Both the position numbers and the translations under genes were made by a program. Shown piece by piece: positions 21,262 through 32,232 of a stretch of 46,214 bases of DNA; the stretch's first letter is position 1, and each line of letters begins with the position of its first letter. The DNA comes from Acanthamoeba castellanii str. Neff (lineage: Eukaryota > Discosea > Longamoebia > Acanthamoebidae): NCBI RefSeq assembly GCF_000313135.1, contig NW_004457518.1:378286-424499 (forward strand). The letters run 5' to 3'. The notes below the pieces were generated by a model, which did not search any database, was not told the DNA's origin, and was given only the letters and a program-made list of their open reading frames with translations.

Positions 21262-22967
21262 CTAGGCTAGGTGCACAACGTAGTAGTACGGGAACCACCC
21301 GGTCTTGCCGGTCTTGATCAGTGTACCGAAGTAGAGGCCGTCCTCCGTGTTCACTGCACACATTGCCAGCAGGTGGTGATGAGCACGCCGTATGAGCTTT
21401 CAGACACCTTCAATCAATCAAACTCACCTGAGGTGACCTGGATGACGTCGTGGAGCTTGAAACGGAGCTGCCTGCGCTTTCTATTCCCTTTCGTCTCGTG
21501 CTCGAACCGCATGTTGCCCTTGAAGTGGTCCAGGGCGCGCACCAGGAAGACCCCTTCCTGCCTCGGGGTCTCCCTTGTGTCTCCCTGGCGGTCACTGGCT
21601 TTGCTCGTGTGGCGGGCGGCGGGCATTGACGAGCTTCGAGGCGTTACTCCGCCCCCATGGGGATGCCGCATGCCGAGCGCTTCGACATTGGCTGTCCGTG
21701 CGGGCTTGCCCTGCGCCCGCTGCCGCTCGATGGCTTTCCACCTCTCCGATTCACGCAACTGTCGGAGCTACGCAGTGGCCAGGCTTGTTAACAACCCACC
21801 CAGGCACGCATCACGCACGCACCACACACGCACACGCACACGCATACACGCAAGCCAAGGGCGCACCTCTTCGAGGCTGGCTTCGATTTGCTTCTGGCGC
21901 TCTAGGTCCGCATGGAAGGAGTCGGATCCAAGCAGCTGTGGCCCGAACACGGCGAGCGGTTCTTGCACTTCGTGCTGCACCGCTTCGACGTGTGGTTGCG
22001 GCTGCCGCTCTTGACGGCGGGTCGTGGTCGCCGCTTCTTCTTCTTCTTCTTCTTCGATGTCTCGATCGGTCAGCTTGGCTTTTCCCTTGAGCTCGCGCTG
22101 CGCCTCCTTGCGTCGTACCTCCTCCGCCAGTGAGCTTCGCTTTTGCTCCTCTTCGCGCATGGCCGCTTCACGCTTGCCATCTCGACACACGCCGCCGAGC
22201 TCGTCCGCCTCTCCTCGCTTGGCGTGGGTCTGGCCCATCCTCTGCATCGGCAACCGCGGCCGCGGAGGCACCTCGATGCGGCCCGGAGCACTCGAGGCCG
22301 GCGCCGGTGCCTTGCGCCCCCTTGCCAACACCGGTCGTGGAGGCACCCGAATGACCGCGGTCTCCTGGACCGGTGCGGCGCGCTGGGGTGATGGACTCGC
22401 CCTGTTGCGTCGAGGCAGCACTGGACGCGGAGGCACCGGGATGGGAGTCCTTGGCACAAAGGCGGACACAGCAGCGACGGGCACGACGTCGTCCTGCCGG
22501 TGGCCATCGTCGTCCCACTCGTCGTCGTCATCGTCGTCACATCCGTCCTCCTCCAGCGGCCTTCGCCGCGGCTGGTTGCCGCCGCTCACGCGAGCGGGTT
22601 GGGGTGGAGTGGGAAGAGGTGGCAGGGGATAGGGCGGCGGAGGCCGTCGCCGTGGCCGAGCTGGGCAGGGGCGGAGCGGCTGCACTGGGGCAGGTGCAGG
22701 TGCGGGCGCAGGAGCCCGATTCGACTCTGGAGCAGCAGGCCTGCACGGGGTGATGGTCCTCTCCAGCCGACCGGGGAGCTGCCGCGCGGCAGGGGGCTTC
22801 CTCCTCTTTCTATTGCCCTCGCCCACGCACAGCCACAGCGGAGGTGGCATTTTAGAAGTTTGGTTTGACGGTCGCGGTTCGCGCTCGGTTCGGAACCCTG
22901 GTGTCCGTGTAGCGAGCTCCGACCTTCGTTTGCCCGGTGACTCGACTGACCAATCCACACCTGCCAT
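21262..22967 (-). CDS. SH3-domain protein with internal proline-rich ligand repeats
   Basis: Three exons. The first ATG in the open frame is at 22967 (MAGVDWSV); 22850 (MPPPLW) is a possible alternative start. The N-terminal 180 residues are proline-, alanine- and arginine-rich. Three copies of a motif follow: PIPVPPRPVLPR, VIRVPPRPVLAR and IEVPPRPRLPMQ. Next is a charged coiled-coil-like segment (AAMREEEQKRSSLAEEVRRK, EEEEEEE). Two spliced exons (joins LEE-LRQLRESERW and VTS-VNTEDGLY) complete a C-terminal SH3 fold: VFLVRALDHF, QLRFKLHDVIQVTS, LYFGTLIKTGKTGWFPYYYV. SH3 domains bind PxxP ligands, so the VPPRP repeats may bind it in cis or recruit other SH3 proteins. The architecture suggests a cytoskeletal or endocytic adaptor. 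The stop is at 21262. Confidence 0.78.
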
Positions 22968-23827
22968 CGCTGTCTTTTCCTCGCTTGACTTGCAACCACC
23001 AAGTGAGCTGTAGCGATGAAGGTAAACAAAACAACTGTTTATTTCGAGGGCTGATGCGCGCAAGCAACACGGCTGGGCACCACGCAGGATGACCCGGGAC
23101 GGCAGTGCGCGGCGGGATCTCGATCTCGAAATCGCTGCCTGCTAGCTGAGAAAATGAGAGAGCAAGAGTTAGAGCGGGGATTGAACGGTGGCACAGATGT
23201 GTTCGTTTGTTTGTTGTTGGTGGTGGGTCAGGAAATTGGCTTGATGATCAAGAATTTTTGAGTTCATAGTCGTTCATACGGGAAAAGAATGTGTCATCAC
23301 TCCGCGGTTGGTGGGCGGGGGAGCTGAGGAGAAGCTTACCAGCTACCTTGGTCAGCGATCAACTCGCGTAGGCTGGCCGATGGCACAATCGCTGCTAATC
23401 TCGCTCCGGAGTGATCCGGCACGAGATTGGAGAACGCTCTCCGACTGAGCGCGGCTCCTGAGAAGTGAAGAGTGTTGTGAGTGAACTGTGTGTGGCGCAG
23501 CATTAACATTCTAAGCTCCGGAGAAGATTTGGTGATCAGAGAATCGCAATTTACTCTTCAACAGCATTGTTATGAAATCTGAGGTTCATCATCTTCACCA
23601 GATGAGAGTGTGCCGAGAGAGTGCAACGTACCGCATGCGTTCTGTATACTTTCGCGCTCGTACTGAGCGGCTGTAGTTTCTCAGGCCATGGTGCTTGTGG
23701 TTGTGGGTGAACAAAAGACGAAGAAATAGAGAACACACAATAAAAGCCAAAAAAACATGGTCGACATTTACAAAAACCGGGAAAATGTCCGGCAAGAAGG
23801 TGACACCTTGCTCTGCTCCACGTGGGC
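22968..23827. other. Spacer of about 860 bp
   Basis: This region lies upstream of the SH3 gene and downstream of the OTU-PFU-PUL gene. It contains a minus-strand AATAAA near 23040, a splice-like acceptor (TTTTCTCAG on minus, near 23145) and the small ORF listed separately. It is less GC-rich than the genes. Apart from that possible small gene I see nothing structured. Confidence 0.5.
23336..23509 (-). CDS. Possible 57-aa protein with presequence-like N terminus
   Basis: The ATG at 23509 opens a 57-codon frame that starts MLMLRHTQFTHNTLHF and continues SGAALSRRAFSNLVP. It has few acidic residues in the first half, several Arg, and an RAF-S pattern like mitochondrial presequence cleavage sites. 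A GTAGCT donor three codons before the TAA, used with the acceptor near 23145, could extend it. A minus-strand AATAAA near 23040 would suit its 3' end. No family is recognised. It may be only a chance ORF in a spacer, but composition and flanking signals make it worth recording. Confidence 0.3.
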   Translation of the reverse strand: MLMLRHTQFTHNTLHFSGAALSRRAFSNLVPDHSGARLAAIVPSASLRELIADQGSW

Positions 23828-25553
23828 TCACCACTCGAGGAGGTCGAGCACGTCCTGGGCCACCGCGGCGATCTTGGCGTTGGCGGACGCGCGGTGACGA
23901 TGCACGAGCTTCTCCAGCGCCATCTCCGTCACGAACGTGGTCGACTCTCGGTCACCGTACATCTGTTGTCAGCGCCGCAAGAGAGAATTGTGTCAGACTC
24001 CGCCTGGGAGACGCTGGGCGGGATTATACCAGTGTGCCCAGCGAGATGAGCAGCGGGTAGAGCGTCTCGGGGTCCTCCTCACCCTGTAGCATCTGCAGCG
24101 GGAGGCATGTCAACACAATCGATTGCGCGCGCATCAGAGAAGAAGGTGGTGCGGCTCGCAGGTACCTGCTTGATGAGGGCCAGGGCGCATCGTTTGCCGC
24201 TGGTCATCGTCGTATCATCGCACAGGATAGAGGAGAAGCTGCCACGACGAAGGAGTAAAGGCGCGAAGGTTGTGATTAGCCGAAGGACCAATCGCGTCGC
24301 AGTGGAGTGGAGTGGGCGGAGGGTGTACTTGAGCACGACGTTGGCGACGGGCAGTTTGATGCGTTGGTCCTTGGTGTCGGCCAGCGGCGTGAGGGAGTCC
24401 AGGATCTTGGCGGCGTTCTGCGCTGCGACGTTCTCGCAGGCCGGGTGGGCGAACATGTTGGCGAAGAACTTGAGCGCGATCATGCAGTTGGCCTGCGGGT
24501 TCTGTGCCGAAATCTGCGAACGAACGCGCAAAACAATAACAACAGCGACAACCACAACAGCACAATCAGCATGCGCGAACAAGGCCAAATGTGGGCGATG
24601 ATGATGACGACGATGATGGTTGATGATGTGTCTCACCTGCAGGCGCGCGAGAAGGTCGTCCAGGAAGCGCGGGCTTCGGCTGTGCGCGGTCACGTAGTGC
24701 TCGGCGGCTCGTGGGTGCAGGATGAGCAGTCGGTGAATGTCCAGCACCGGGAACAGCTTGGCGGCGGGCCAGCCCAGGAATTTGTCGATGAGCGTGAACT
24801 CGGATTCGCTGAAATTTGTGGTGGCGTACGCCGCCGTATCGCGGAGAGTGTTCAGCGTTCTGCTGATCAGTTCGAGCTCCGCCGCACTGGCGCTGTGCTT
24901 GCCCATAGCCTGCGTGTGTCGGTGGTGTGTGTGTGTTGTGTGTGTTGCGTGTGTGTGTGTAGTGTGTGCGTGCAGGTCACCGGACACGATGATCAGTTCG
25001 CCGACACTGTGAAACTGCAGAAGAGGAGAATCGCGCGTACCGCGTCCCCGAGGAACTCGGTGTTGAACTGTAGTAGCTTCTTGTGGATGCCGTCCAATTG
25101 TCCCTGCGCATAAAGCACCGGCGCTCCTCGCTGTCCGCGCGAGCCAAGAGAAGGAGTGGTGAGCGCCAGCAGTGGTTGCTCGTGTGTCGTGTGTGTCGTG
25201 TCTAACGTGAACTGTACCCTCTTGGGGACGTGCTGGCAGATGGGCAGTGGGGCGACCGACGGCGTGACGGGCAGCTCTGCCGCCGATGCATCCACTCGGG
25301 GGCTCTTCTGCTTCTGCTTTTGCTTTTGCTTCTTCCCCTCCTCGTCGTCTTCCTCGCCGTCGCCCTCTTCGTTGTCGTCCTCCACGCCGTACTGACTCCG
25401 GGCCAGCTCCTCCATGATAAACCGCAGCGTCTTCTTGGCCAAGAGCTCCACCAGCTGGTCATGCTTGTCGTATCCCACGCCCTGCTCATCAAGGAACGCC
25501 TTCACCACCGTCGGAATGTCATCTGCAGGTGTGTTGTGTGTGTTGTGTGTGTG

Positions 25554-25602
<49 letters not shown>

Positions 25603-27433
25603 GTGACGCCATGTGTGAGTGGCACGGGAGAACGATGGTTGACAGCTTTCTGAGAAAGAGAGGCGCAGTCGTACCTTGCTTGTTCCAGGCGATGATGCGC
25701 GGAATGGAGTCGCCGAGGTCGGCGTAGCACATGATGTCCCAGACCTTGCCCCGCCACACGAGCTTCTCGGTGCGGGGTCGCTTGGCCAGGTCGCGCTTGA
25801 TCTGCTCCTCGCGCTCCCTCTTCATCCTGTCAACCAGCTCCAGGATCTTCTTACGCTGGGCGTCCTCCTCCTTTTGCTGCTCCTTCTTCTTGTCCCTGGA
25901 AATTAAATGAATTAATCATATTTTGGCCATGCGCAACACACACGACACACGACACACATGACACACACGACACATGACACACATGACACGACACACACAA
26001 CACGATCTCGCATCATTTGAGATGTGGGAGGCAAGCGTACTCGATGTACTTCTTGAGTTGGGTCAGCGCCTCTCGCTGATCTCTGGTGCTGTCTTCGCCG
26101 TACTCTCCCTCCTCTTCTTCGTCCATTTCATCTTCATCTGCGACGAGCAACAACAGAAAGACATTTCTTACAAGTCAGCACTAACACCGTGGTGGCTTCA
26201 TCATCCGCTCAACACCGGTGATCAGCCCGCGTACCGTCCAGCTTCTTCTCCTTCCCCTTCCCTCGGGGGCTCTTGGCGGCTTGCCCTGCGACAGCCCCAA
26301 CATATGAGGAATTAGTCACTATTAATAAATATAAATATAAATAATAAGCATACCGGTGAAGGCGCGGGACATGAGCTGGATGAGCTCCTCCTTCTTCTGG
26401 CGCTCGATGCGCTGCTCCTCGAGCTTCTTGAGCAGCGGCGGGTCGATAACGGGCGCGTCGAAATGGAGGTAGTCGGCGTAGGTCTCCCCGGCGGCGAGCG
26501 AATTGGGGAAGGCGGGCGCGAGCGCGGGCCACTGGACCGCATCGCGGTCGGCGATCTGGACCAGCGGCACGTAGTGGTTCTTGGCGCGGCTCTGCCAGGC
26601 CAGGATCAGCGGCCGGTGCCGGCACCTGGCGCGGCCCACGCGCGACGGCACAAAGGTGGCCGCCACGCCCGACTCGCCCTGGCCGAACTTGTCCATATCG
26701 CCGTCGTTGGCGTAGATGACGATGGGCCGCGCGATCACGTTGGACAGGGCGAAGATGTGCATGAACTCCAGGTAGGACCCCGACTTGCCGGCGTTGTCCA
26801 GGATGCGCTTCCAGTCCTCCTCCCCGAACTGCGGAGCCACCTTGCAGTACCACTCCGCGTTCGCCCGCAGCTCCTCGTGCATGCGCTTGCGCAGCAGCTC
26901 GTTGAACACCTGGCGGGGGCAAAGGTGTGGTGTGAGAATTATGTTATCTATCAATCTATTTATTTATTTTGTTAATTTCATTTATTGTTATTTATTACGA
27001 TTTCTTCTTCAGTTTGTATTCGAAGAAATGGAAAAGAGGAAAGAGAGTGGAAAAGGTGAGCGAGTAGAGGGGGGGGGCGGTACCTCAACGCCAAAGAGGG
27101 CGCGGGAGATGGCGTGGAGGAGGCAGTTGCCGTCGCCGGTGGTTCGGAGCGGGATGAGGTTGGAAGGGAACTGCTCCGCCAGGCTCTGGGGCAGGTTCTC
27201 AGCCTGTGTAATAATAATAATATAAAGAATATTAATAAAAATAAATACACTAATCAAAAAAGATGGATCCACCCCCATGACAGTACCGTTTCCCAGTCGA
27301 CCAGCTTGTTGAGGGCATCGTCGTCCATGTAGCTGATAGGAACAAGGAAGGTGGTGTCGCACGACGGAAGCGCTTCCTCCTTCTTCCCGAACAGCATGCA
27401 CCACTGACAGTTGCACGTGGTGTCGTCCATCAT
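23828..27433 (-). CDS. OTU deubiquitinase fused to PFU-like and PUL domains (PLAA/Doa1-type C terminus)
   Basis: Fourteen exons, nearly all joining in phase, give 780 aa (ATG 27433, stop 23828). Residues about 50-250 form an OTU cysteine protease domain. GDGNCLLHAISRALFG carries the catalytic Asp/Cys motif, FMHIFALSNVIARPIVIY is the middle strand, and LAWQSRAKNHYVPLV carries the catalytic His in NHYVPL, as in A20/VCIP135-type OTUs. A charged linker follows. Next is a PFU-like block (GDSIPRIIAWNKQ, DDIPTVVKAFLDEQG, QLVELLAKKT) and then a PUL armadillo domain: LYAQGQLDGIHKKLLQFN, FLGWPAAKLFPVLDIHRLL, NPQANCMIALKFFANMF, LYPLLISLGTL. In PLAA/Doa1 the PFU domain binds ubiquitin and PUL binds the tail of Cdc48/p97. 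Here the WD40 propeller is absent and an OTU domain takes its place. Role inferred: a Cdc48-docked deubiquitinase. The exon 9/10 donor (GTGTCC, near 24987) is less certain. Confidence 0.85.
25540..25602. repeat. Long intronic (GT)n / (CA)n microsatellite
   Basis: More than 20 GT dinucleotides with occasional TT interruptions lie inside the intron between the WNKQ and DDIPTVV exons of the minus-strand OTU-PFU-PUL gene. In the transcript the tract reads (CA)n a short distance downstream of the donor. Related TGTGTT tracts occur in the intron near 24915-24970 and ACACGAC repeats near 25934-26005. Confidence 0.88.
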
Positions 27434-27652
27434 GATGGCCTCAAGTGTTTCTTCTCTCCTTCTCCTTTCCTTCTTTGTGGATTTGAGATGACGTGCGGCC
27501 TGCAATACGCGTCTTCCTCCCCTTTTCGTGCTTTTTCACTTTCACAGAATTTGAGCAAAAAGGAAGAAATCAGCAAAAAATAAAGCTTGGCGAATGCAAC
27601 CTCTCGTTGTTTGGATCCAGCTTGCTGTACAGAGGAGAGAGAGGAAGGATCA

Positions 27653-30600
27653 TCAGAGGCGAACAACCGTCACCGTCACGTTATCTTTACATTCTTTGTT
27701 GTGGAGCGCCACCTTCAGCAGGTGCGCCGCCGCCTCTGCCGCCGGTCGCGTTCGCACCAGGTCGAGCGCTCTCCTCCCCGATATCACGTCCCATAACTGT
27801 AACAGAGTCATGGGTGGTGTGCGTGATGTTGATATGATGTTGTTGATGTTGTTGGTGTTGGTTAGCCTGGTTAATAGCGATGAAGGCTTCGACGTCGAGG
27901 TGCACGTACCCCGTCCGAGGCGAGGATAAGGTGGGTATCGTCGGGGGTGAGCTTGATGGCTTCCGAGATGTAGGGGACGGCGATCATGCCCGACTCGTTG
28001 TCCTTCGCAAAGTGATCGCCGAGCGCTCGCGTGATGGCGATGCCGCCGCCTATCCGCGTCTGCCCTTCGTTCACGTCCACGCCCGTCCTCGTCATGCGCT
28101 CCCGCTCCTCCTCGTAGGCCAGCTTGTGGTCCCGCGTCAAGGCCACCACCTTGTTCCCGCAGCTGCGCAGGTGACCAAGGAATCAACCAATGGTCAGGCA
28201 TTGGTCTGGGTGGGCGGGGGTCTAGTCATCATGAGTGTTGGGGCAAGGGGTACGCACTTCATGAAGGCCGACGAGTCGCCCGCGTTGGCGGCCTGCACGT
28301 ATCGATCGCTGCCGTACCGCCAGACGAGCACGACGGTGGCCGTGCAGCCCTCGTACTCGAACTGCGACATCTTGTTGTCCACGCTCATGAACGCCAAGTG
28401 CAGCAGCTCCGTGGCATCTTCCTGGGGCTCTCCGAGCCGCTTCATATGCGCCGTGATTTGCTGTGTGCCCATGACGTTGCGCAATGTCAGCCACATATCG
28501 CCATGGAGCAGACGACATCATGCATGAGGAGGAGAAGCGGCTTTACCTGGGGCATGAGGCCAATAGCGGCGTTGGAGGCCTCTTTGCCACCGTGACCATC
28601 AAAAACGCAGAACAGGGCGTGCTCCGGCTTGTCACCCAGGGGCACATGTTCGCAGTGCGCGTCCTGGGTCGGGGCGAGGGGGCGATACCAGCCGTCAGCT
28701 CCGAAGCACGCACCGTAGCTGTGATGGGAGGGAGGAGCACCTCTTGTTGTATGGCGTCCTTCTTGGCCCGCTGTAGACCGGGTTTGTTCAGGTCCTCCAC
28801 GGCACAGTACTCCTGGATCAGCAGGCTGCTGTCCCGAGGCAGCACCTCGTTGTCCTCCAGCTCTCGAAGGAACTCTTCCTCGTCTCCGTCTTCGCTCACC
28901 ACGGACAGCCTCGTCGACGACGCGACGTCGCTACCGGACGACTCCAGGTCCACCTTCTCCTTGCCCGGCTCCGTCAGCTGCAGGCCCTTGGCCGCGTCGT
29001 CCAGCTGCTTGAGCAGCTCGTCCTTGGCGGTTTCCGTGTGCCCCATCGTTCGGAACATGTCGAACGTGTTGCCCTCCGTGGCCGGAGGCGCCGCACTCGG
29101 CAATCCGATATTTCCATTTCCGTCTGTACACCCAGCCGCCCACCGCACTAAAGATCAGCGCGCCGACAGGGTCGGAGAGGGAGGAAGGGGTTGAACGCAC
29201 TTGAATGGACGCCCTTGATTCGGGCTCGCCTGCCCAAGGAGCCATTGGGAATTTGGAAGTGCTCCTCGTCCTTCCCCTCTGTGTACAAAGTGACGACGGG
29301 GCGTTTGAATGGTGTATGCGAGTCTCGAATGAAAGTGGTGGATGGGGGTACCTTCGCCGCCCGGCGCCAGGTGGCCATAGTTTTCCTTGGGTTTGATGAG
29401 GACCTTGGCCTTCTGTCCGGGGGCCGCTCCCGTGAGGAGCGTCTTCAGGGACGTGAGCTCCACGAGCACCTTCTTCCACTCACCTTGGCCTGTACAGCGC
29501 CAACGTTGTGGGAAAGTGTGAGCGGGATGGTATATCGGTTGTGTAGAAGTGTGCGCGTGGGGAATAGTGGGTACCGAAGCCGAGCTGCCCGAGAGGATTG
29601 CCGCGCATGTCGAGTTCGTCGAGGTTCTTGAGTAATCGGAAGTGATCGGGAAGATCCACCAGGCGGTTCGACATCAGGTGGAGCTTCTTGAGACTGGGTG
29701 CGAGGTTGGTGATGGACTGGGGGATCTCCGTGAGGTTGTTGCACTCGACCGACAGCACCTCGACCTTGGGCAGCGTGGTGAGCCCTTCGGGGAAGCTTGT
29801 GAACTTGTTGTAGCCAATGCAGAGCTCGATCACATTCTTGAGTCGGCTCAGATCCGTGGGGATGTTCGTGAGCAGATTGTTACTGACATCCACCTTCTCC
29901 AGTTGCTCGAACTCCCAGAACTGCGCCGTTCATAGAACATCGATGCAAGTGAGTACTCATTCATAGCCCGTCAGTGGTGGGTAGGACATACCTCGGGAGG
30001 CAGCGTTCGAATGAAGTTGCCGGCGAGTCGCACCATCTTGAGACTGCGCATACGGCACAGGTCGGAAGGGACGCTGGCGATGAAGTTGTAGGAGAGATTG
30101 AGTGTGTGGAGCTCGTGCATGCCCACGACGGCAGTCGGGAATTGGGCGAGGCGGTTGCTGTTGAGGAACAGCTTGGAGACGGCCTTGAGCTTGGCGATGG
30201 ACTTGGGCAGCTTGGTGAGGCGATTGTTCTGGACGTCGAGGATGATCAGCTTGGAAAGCTTGTCGATGCTCTTGGGGAGCTTGGTGAGCAGGTTGTGGCT
30301 CGCCACCAGCACCGTCAGGTTCGTAAGCTTGACTGCGCGCGAGGCAACACGATTCGTATGAGCGTGGCACGCAATGCAAAGTGGTCCAGCGCGGCTAGAG
30401 AAGTGGAAGAGGAAGAGGAAGGGGAGAGGCGGGTTGGCGGTACCAACGTCGGACGTGAGCGAGGTCAGCTTGTTGGCGTGAACGTCGAGGATTTGGAGCG
30501 TGTTGCGCGAGAAGAGCGATTCCGGCAGTTCGGTGAGGTCCTGACGGCTCATATCGGCCTGGAAGGAGCTGTCGCCCATCATCGACCACATGGGAGTCTC

Positions 30601-30983
30601 CTCATCATTTCGAACATCGCTGAAGATGTAAAATGTCGTTGTCAGCAAGAAATGGTGTAGGCCATTGGTACCAGGGGAACTCACCTTCGCCAGACGTGAA
30701 GTGATTGACTGCGTACGAGCTCGGGTCGAGAGTTGACCCCCTTGAGAGATGTCGATCGTGGAAGCTCGGCTGGTCTGGAGGGGCCTCCCTGAATGGTGGT
30801 GCCCGTGCGATTTTGTCGGGTGATGGGCTGGGGGGCGGCGTGGCTGCTCTTGCTCTTGTCCTTGAGTCGCTTCATCCCTCTCAACAGATCCAGTTTCTGA
30901 AGGAGGGCGTGCTTCTTGTCGTGCGAGCCCTCATCTTTCTTTTTCTTTCCATTCTCCTTCGAACCCTCTCCCAGGTCGCTCAT
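27653..30983 (-). CDS. Leucine-rich repeat / PP2C-type protein phosphatase
   Basis: About ten exons give roughly 790 aa, from ATG 30983 to a stop at 27653. The first 100 residues are basic and Ser/Arg-rich (HALLQKLDLLRGMKRLKDK, SRPAELPRSTSLKG). About ten LRRs follow (for example LTVLVASHNLLTKLPKSI, LHTLNLSYNFIASVPSDL, VEVLSVECNNLTEIPQSI). After an acidic linker comes a PP2C domain whose metal ligands are intact: FCVFDGHGG, ANAGDSSAF, GIAITRALGDHF, LILASDG and KDNVTVTVV. The arrangement matches PHLPP phosphatases and the LRR-PP2C half of fungal adenylate cyclase, but no PH or cyclase domain is present. A Mn/Mg-dependent Ser/Thr phosphatase guided by LRRs is expected. The join IQ-DYGACFGADGW skips about 95 nt and was chosen by phase. 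The start faces the small gene at 31261. Confidence 0.87.
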
Positions 30984-31260
30984 CGTGCTGGAGGCGAGAA
31001 TGTGTTGGAAGTGGATAGCAGATACAATCTATGAATTGGGCAAACCCGATTGTCGAGATCCCCACCGCAAGGTGCAGCTTGTCGCGTGCCCCCCAGGCTA
31101 AAATGAACAGCAACACAGAAGAGCCTCTTGTTGCGGGTTGCGCCAACGCCTCGCTCCACAACTTCAAGCTCCGTTAAGAAGGCGGTCGACGGAGCACTTC
31201 ATTTCTCTTTTCTTTTCCCTGTTTCCCGATTCAATCTTCGATCAATCGAGATTCCAGCAA
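30984..31260. promoter_or_regulatory. Divergent promoter region
   Basis: The region holds 277 bp between the start codons of the LRR-PP2C gene (-) and the small charged-protein gene (+). It is AT-rich and pyrimidine-rich on its right side (31200-31255), which may be the leader of the plus-strand gene. No specific motif is claimed. Confidence 0.4.
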
Positions 31261-31999
31261 TGTCATTTCTAGGGGGGCTTCCATCCGAGAACAAAAGCAA
31301 CTTCTCGGTGGTGGCCGCGAGGAAGCCTGGCGCCAGCAACAAGATCAAGCCTTCTTCGAAGGTGCGCTTCTGCAAATTTAATCTTTTTATTATTATTCTG
31401 TTGTTTCTTGTGATTTTTACAATCCCGCAGGCACCGGCTCTTTACACAGCCACGCATGACACCGCCCCGCCCTCTAATCAAGGTTCGACCTGCCGCTCAA
31501 CCCTTGCCTTTCTTGTAATCTCACTTTGTGTTTTCTCCTGTACCTGCAGTCATCGCCACGGAGAAGACGGACCTGCTGTTCCGCAAGCTGATGCAGAAGC
31601 AGGAGGGCCTGGTACGTGCACGCCGCTCTTGTACCCTGATGGACATGGAAAGTGGTGATGGGATGATCTGACACCCGGTTGCGCTCTCGGCAGAGCGGTG
31701 GTCACAAGCGGGAAGCGGACGACAAGGTCGAGGTGCAGGAACGACGCGCGAAGCAGATCAAGACCTCTCGGGGAAGTGAAAAGGGCAAGGAGCGCCTGGA
31801 CAAGGAAGAGGAGGAGAACGCCGCCGAAGACGAGGAAGAGGAGGAAGAGAAGACCCAAGCCGCCGTCGTGACGGCGCAGGACGACGAGGCAGAGCAAGAG
31901 GAAGAAGAAGCAGAGGTCACAACACAAGGGAAGAAGAACAGAAGGAAGAAGCCCGCCCGTTCCACCACACCAAAGAAGAAGAGAAAGACGGAGGACTAG
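31261..31999 (+). CDS. Small Lys/Glu-rich, probably nuclear protein
   Basis: Four exons join in phase. The ATG at 31261 starts MSFLGGLPSENKSNFSVVAA; the second exon begins APALYTATHDTAPP, the third carries TEKTDLLFRKLMQKQEGL, and the fourth opens SGGHKREADDKVEVQERR. The last 80 residues alternate acidic runs with lysine runs and end KKKRKTED, with clear nuclear localisation clusters. The only ordered-looking part is about residues 35-80. I do not recognise a family. The stop TAG is at 31997-31999. MRG15 follows on the same strand after 233 bp. Confidence 0.68.
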
Positions 32000-32232
32000 A
32001 CCTTCCTTCTGTTCTTCTTCTTCTTCTTGCTCTGCCTCGTCGTCCCAACTCTTCTTCTTTGCTGTGGGCCTGTTCTGCTTTTGTGGGCGAGCCGCCACCT
32101 TACAAAAGGGCGGTTGGCGCAAAACACAGGCCACTCCCGTTCCGGCCCCATTGCGCAAGAGTCTGGCCCAAAACACGCAAACCACACACAACGCACGACA
32201 TACAACGCACACAGCACAGCACGCAGCAGGCA

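Noticed and set aside
23695..24060. Plus-strand ORF near 23695 as a gene
   Set aside because: It overlaps the well-supported last two exons of the OTU-PFU-PUL gene on the other strand and looks like shadow coding.
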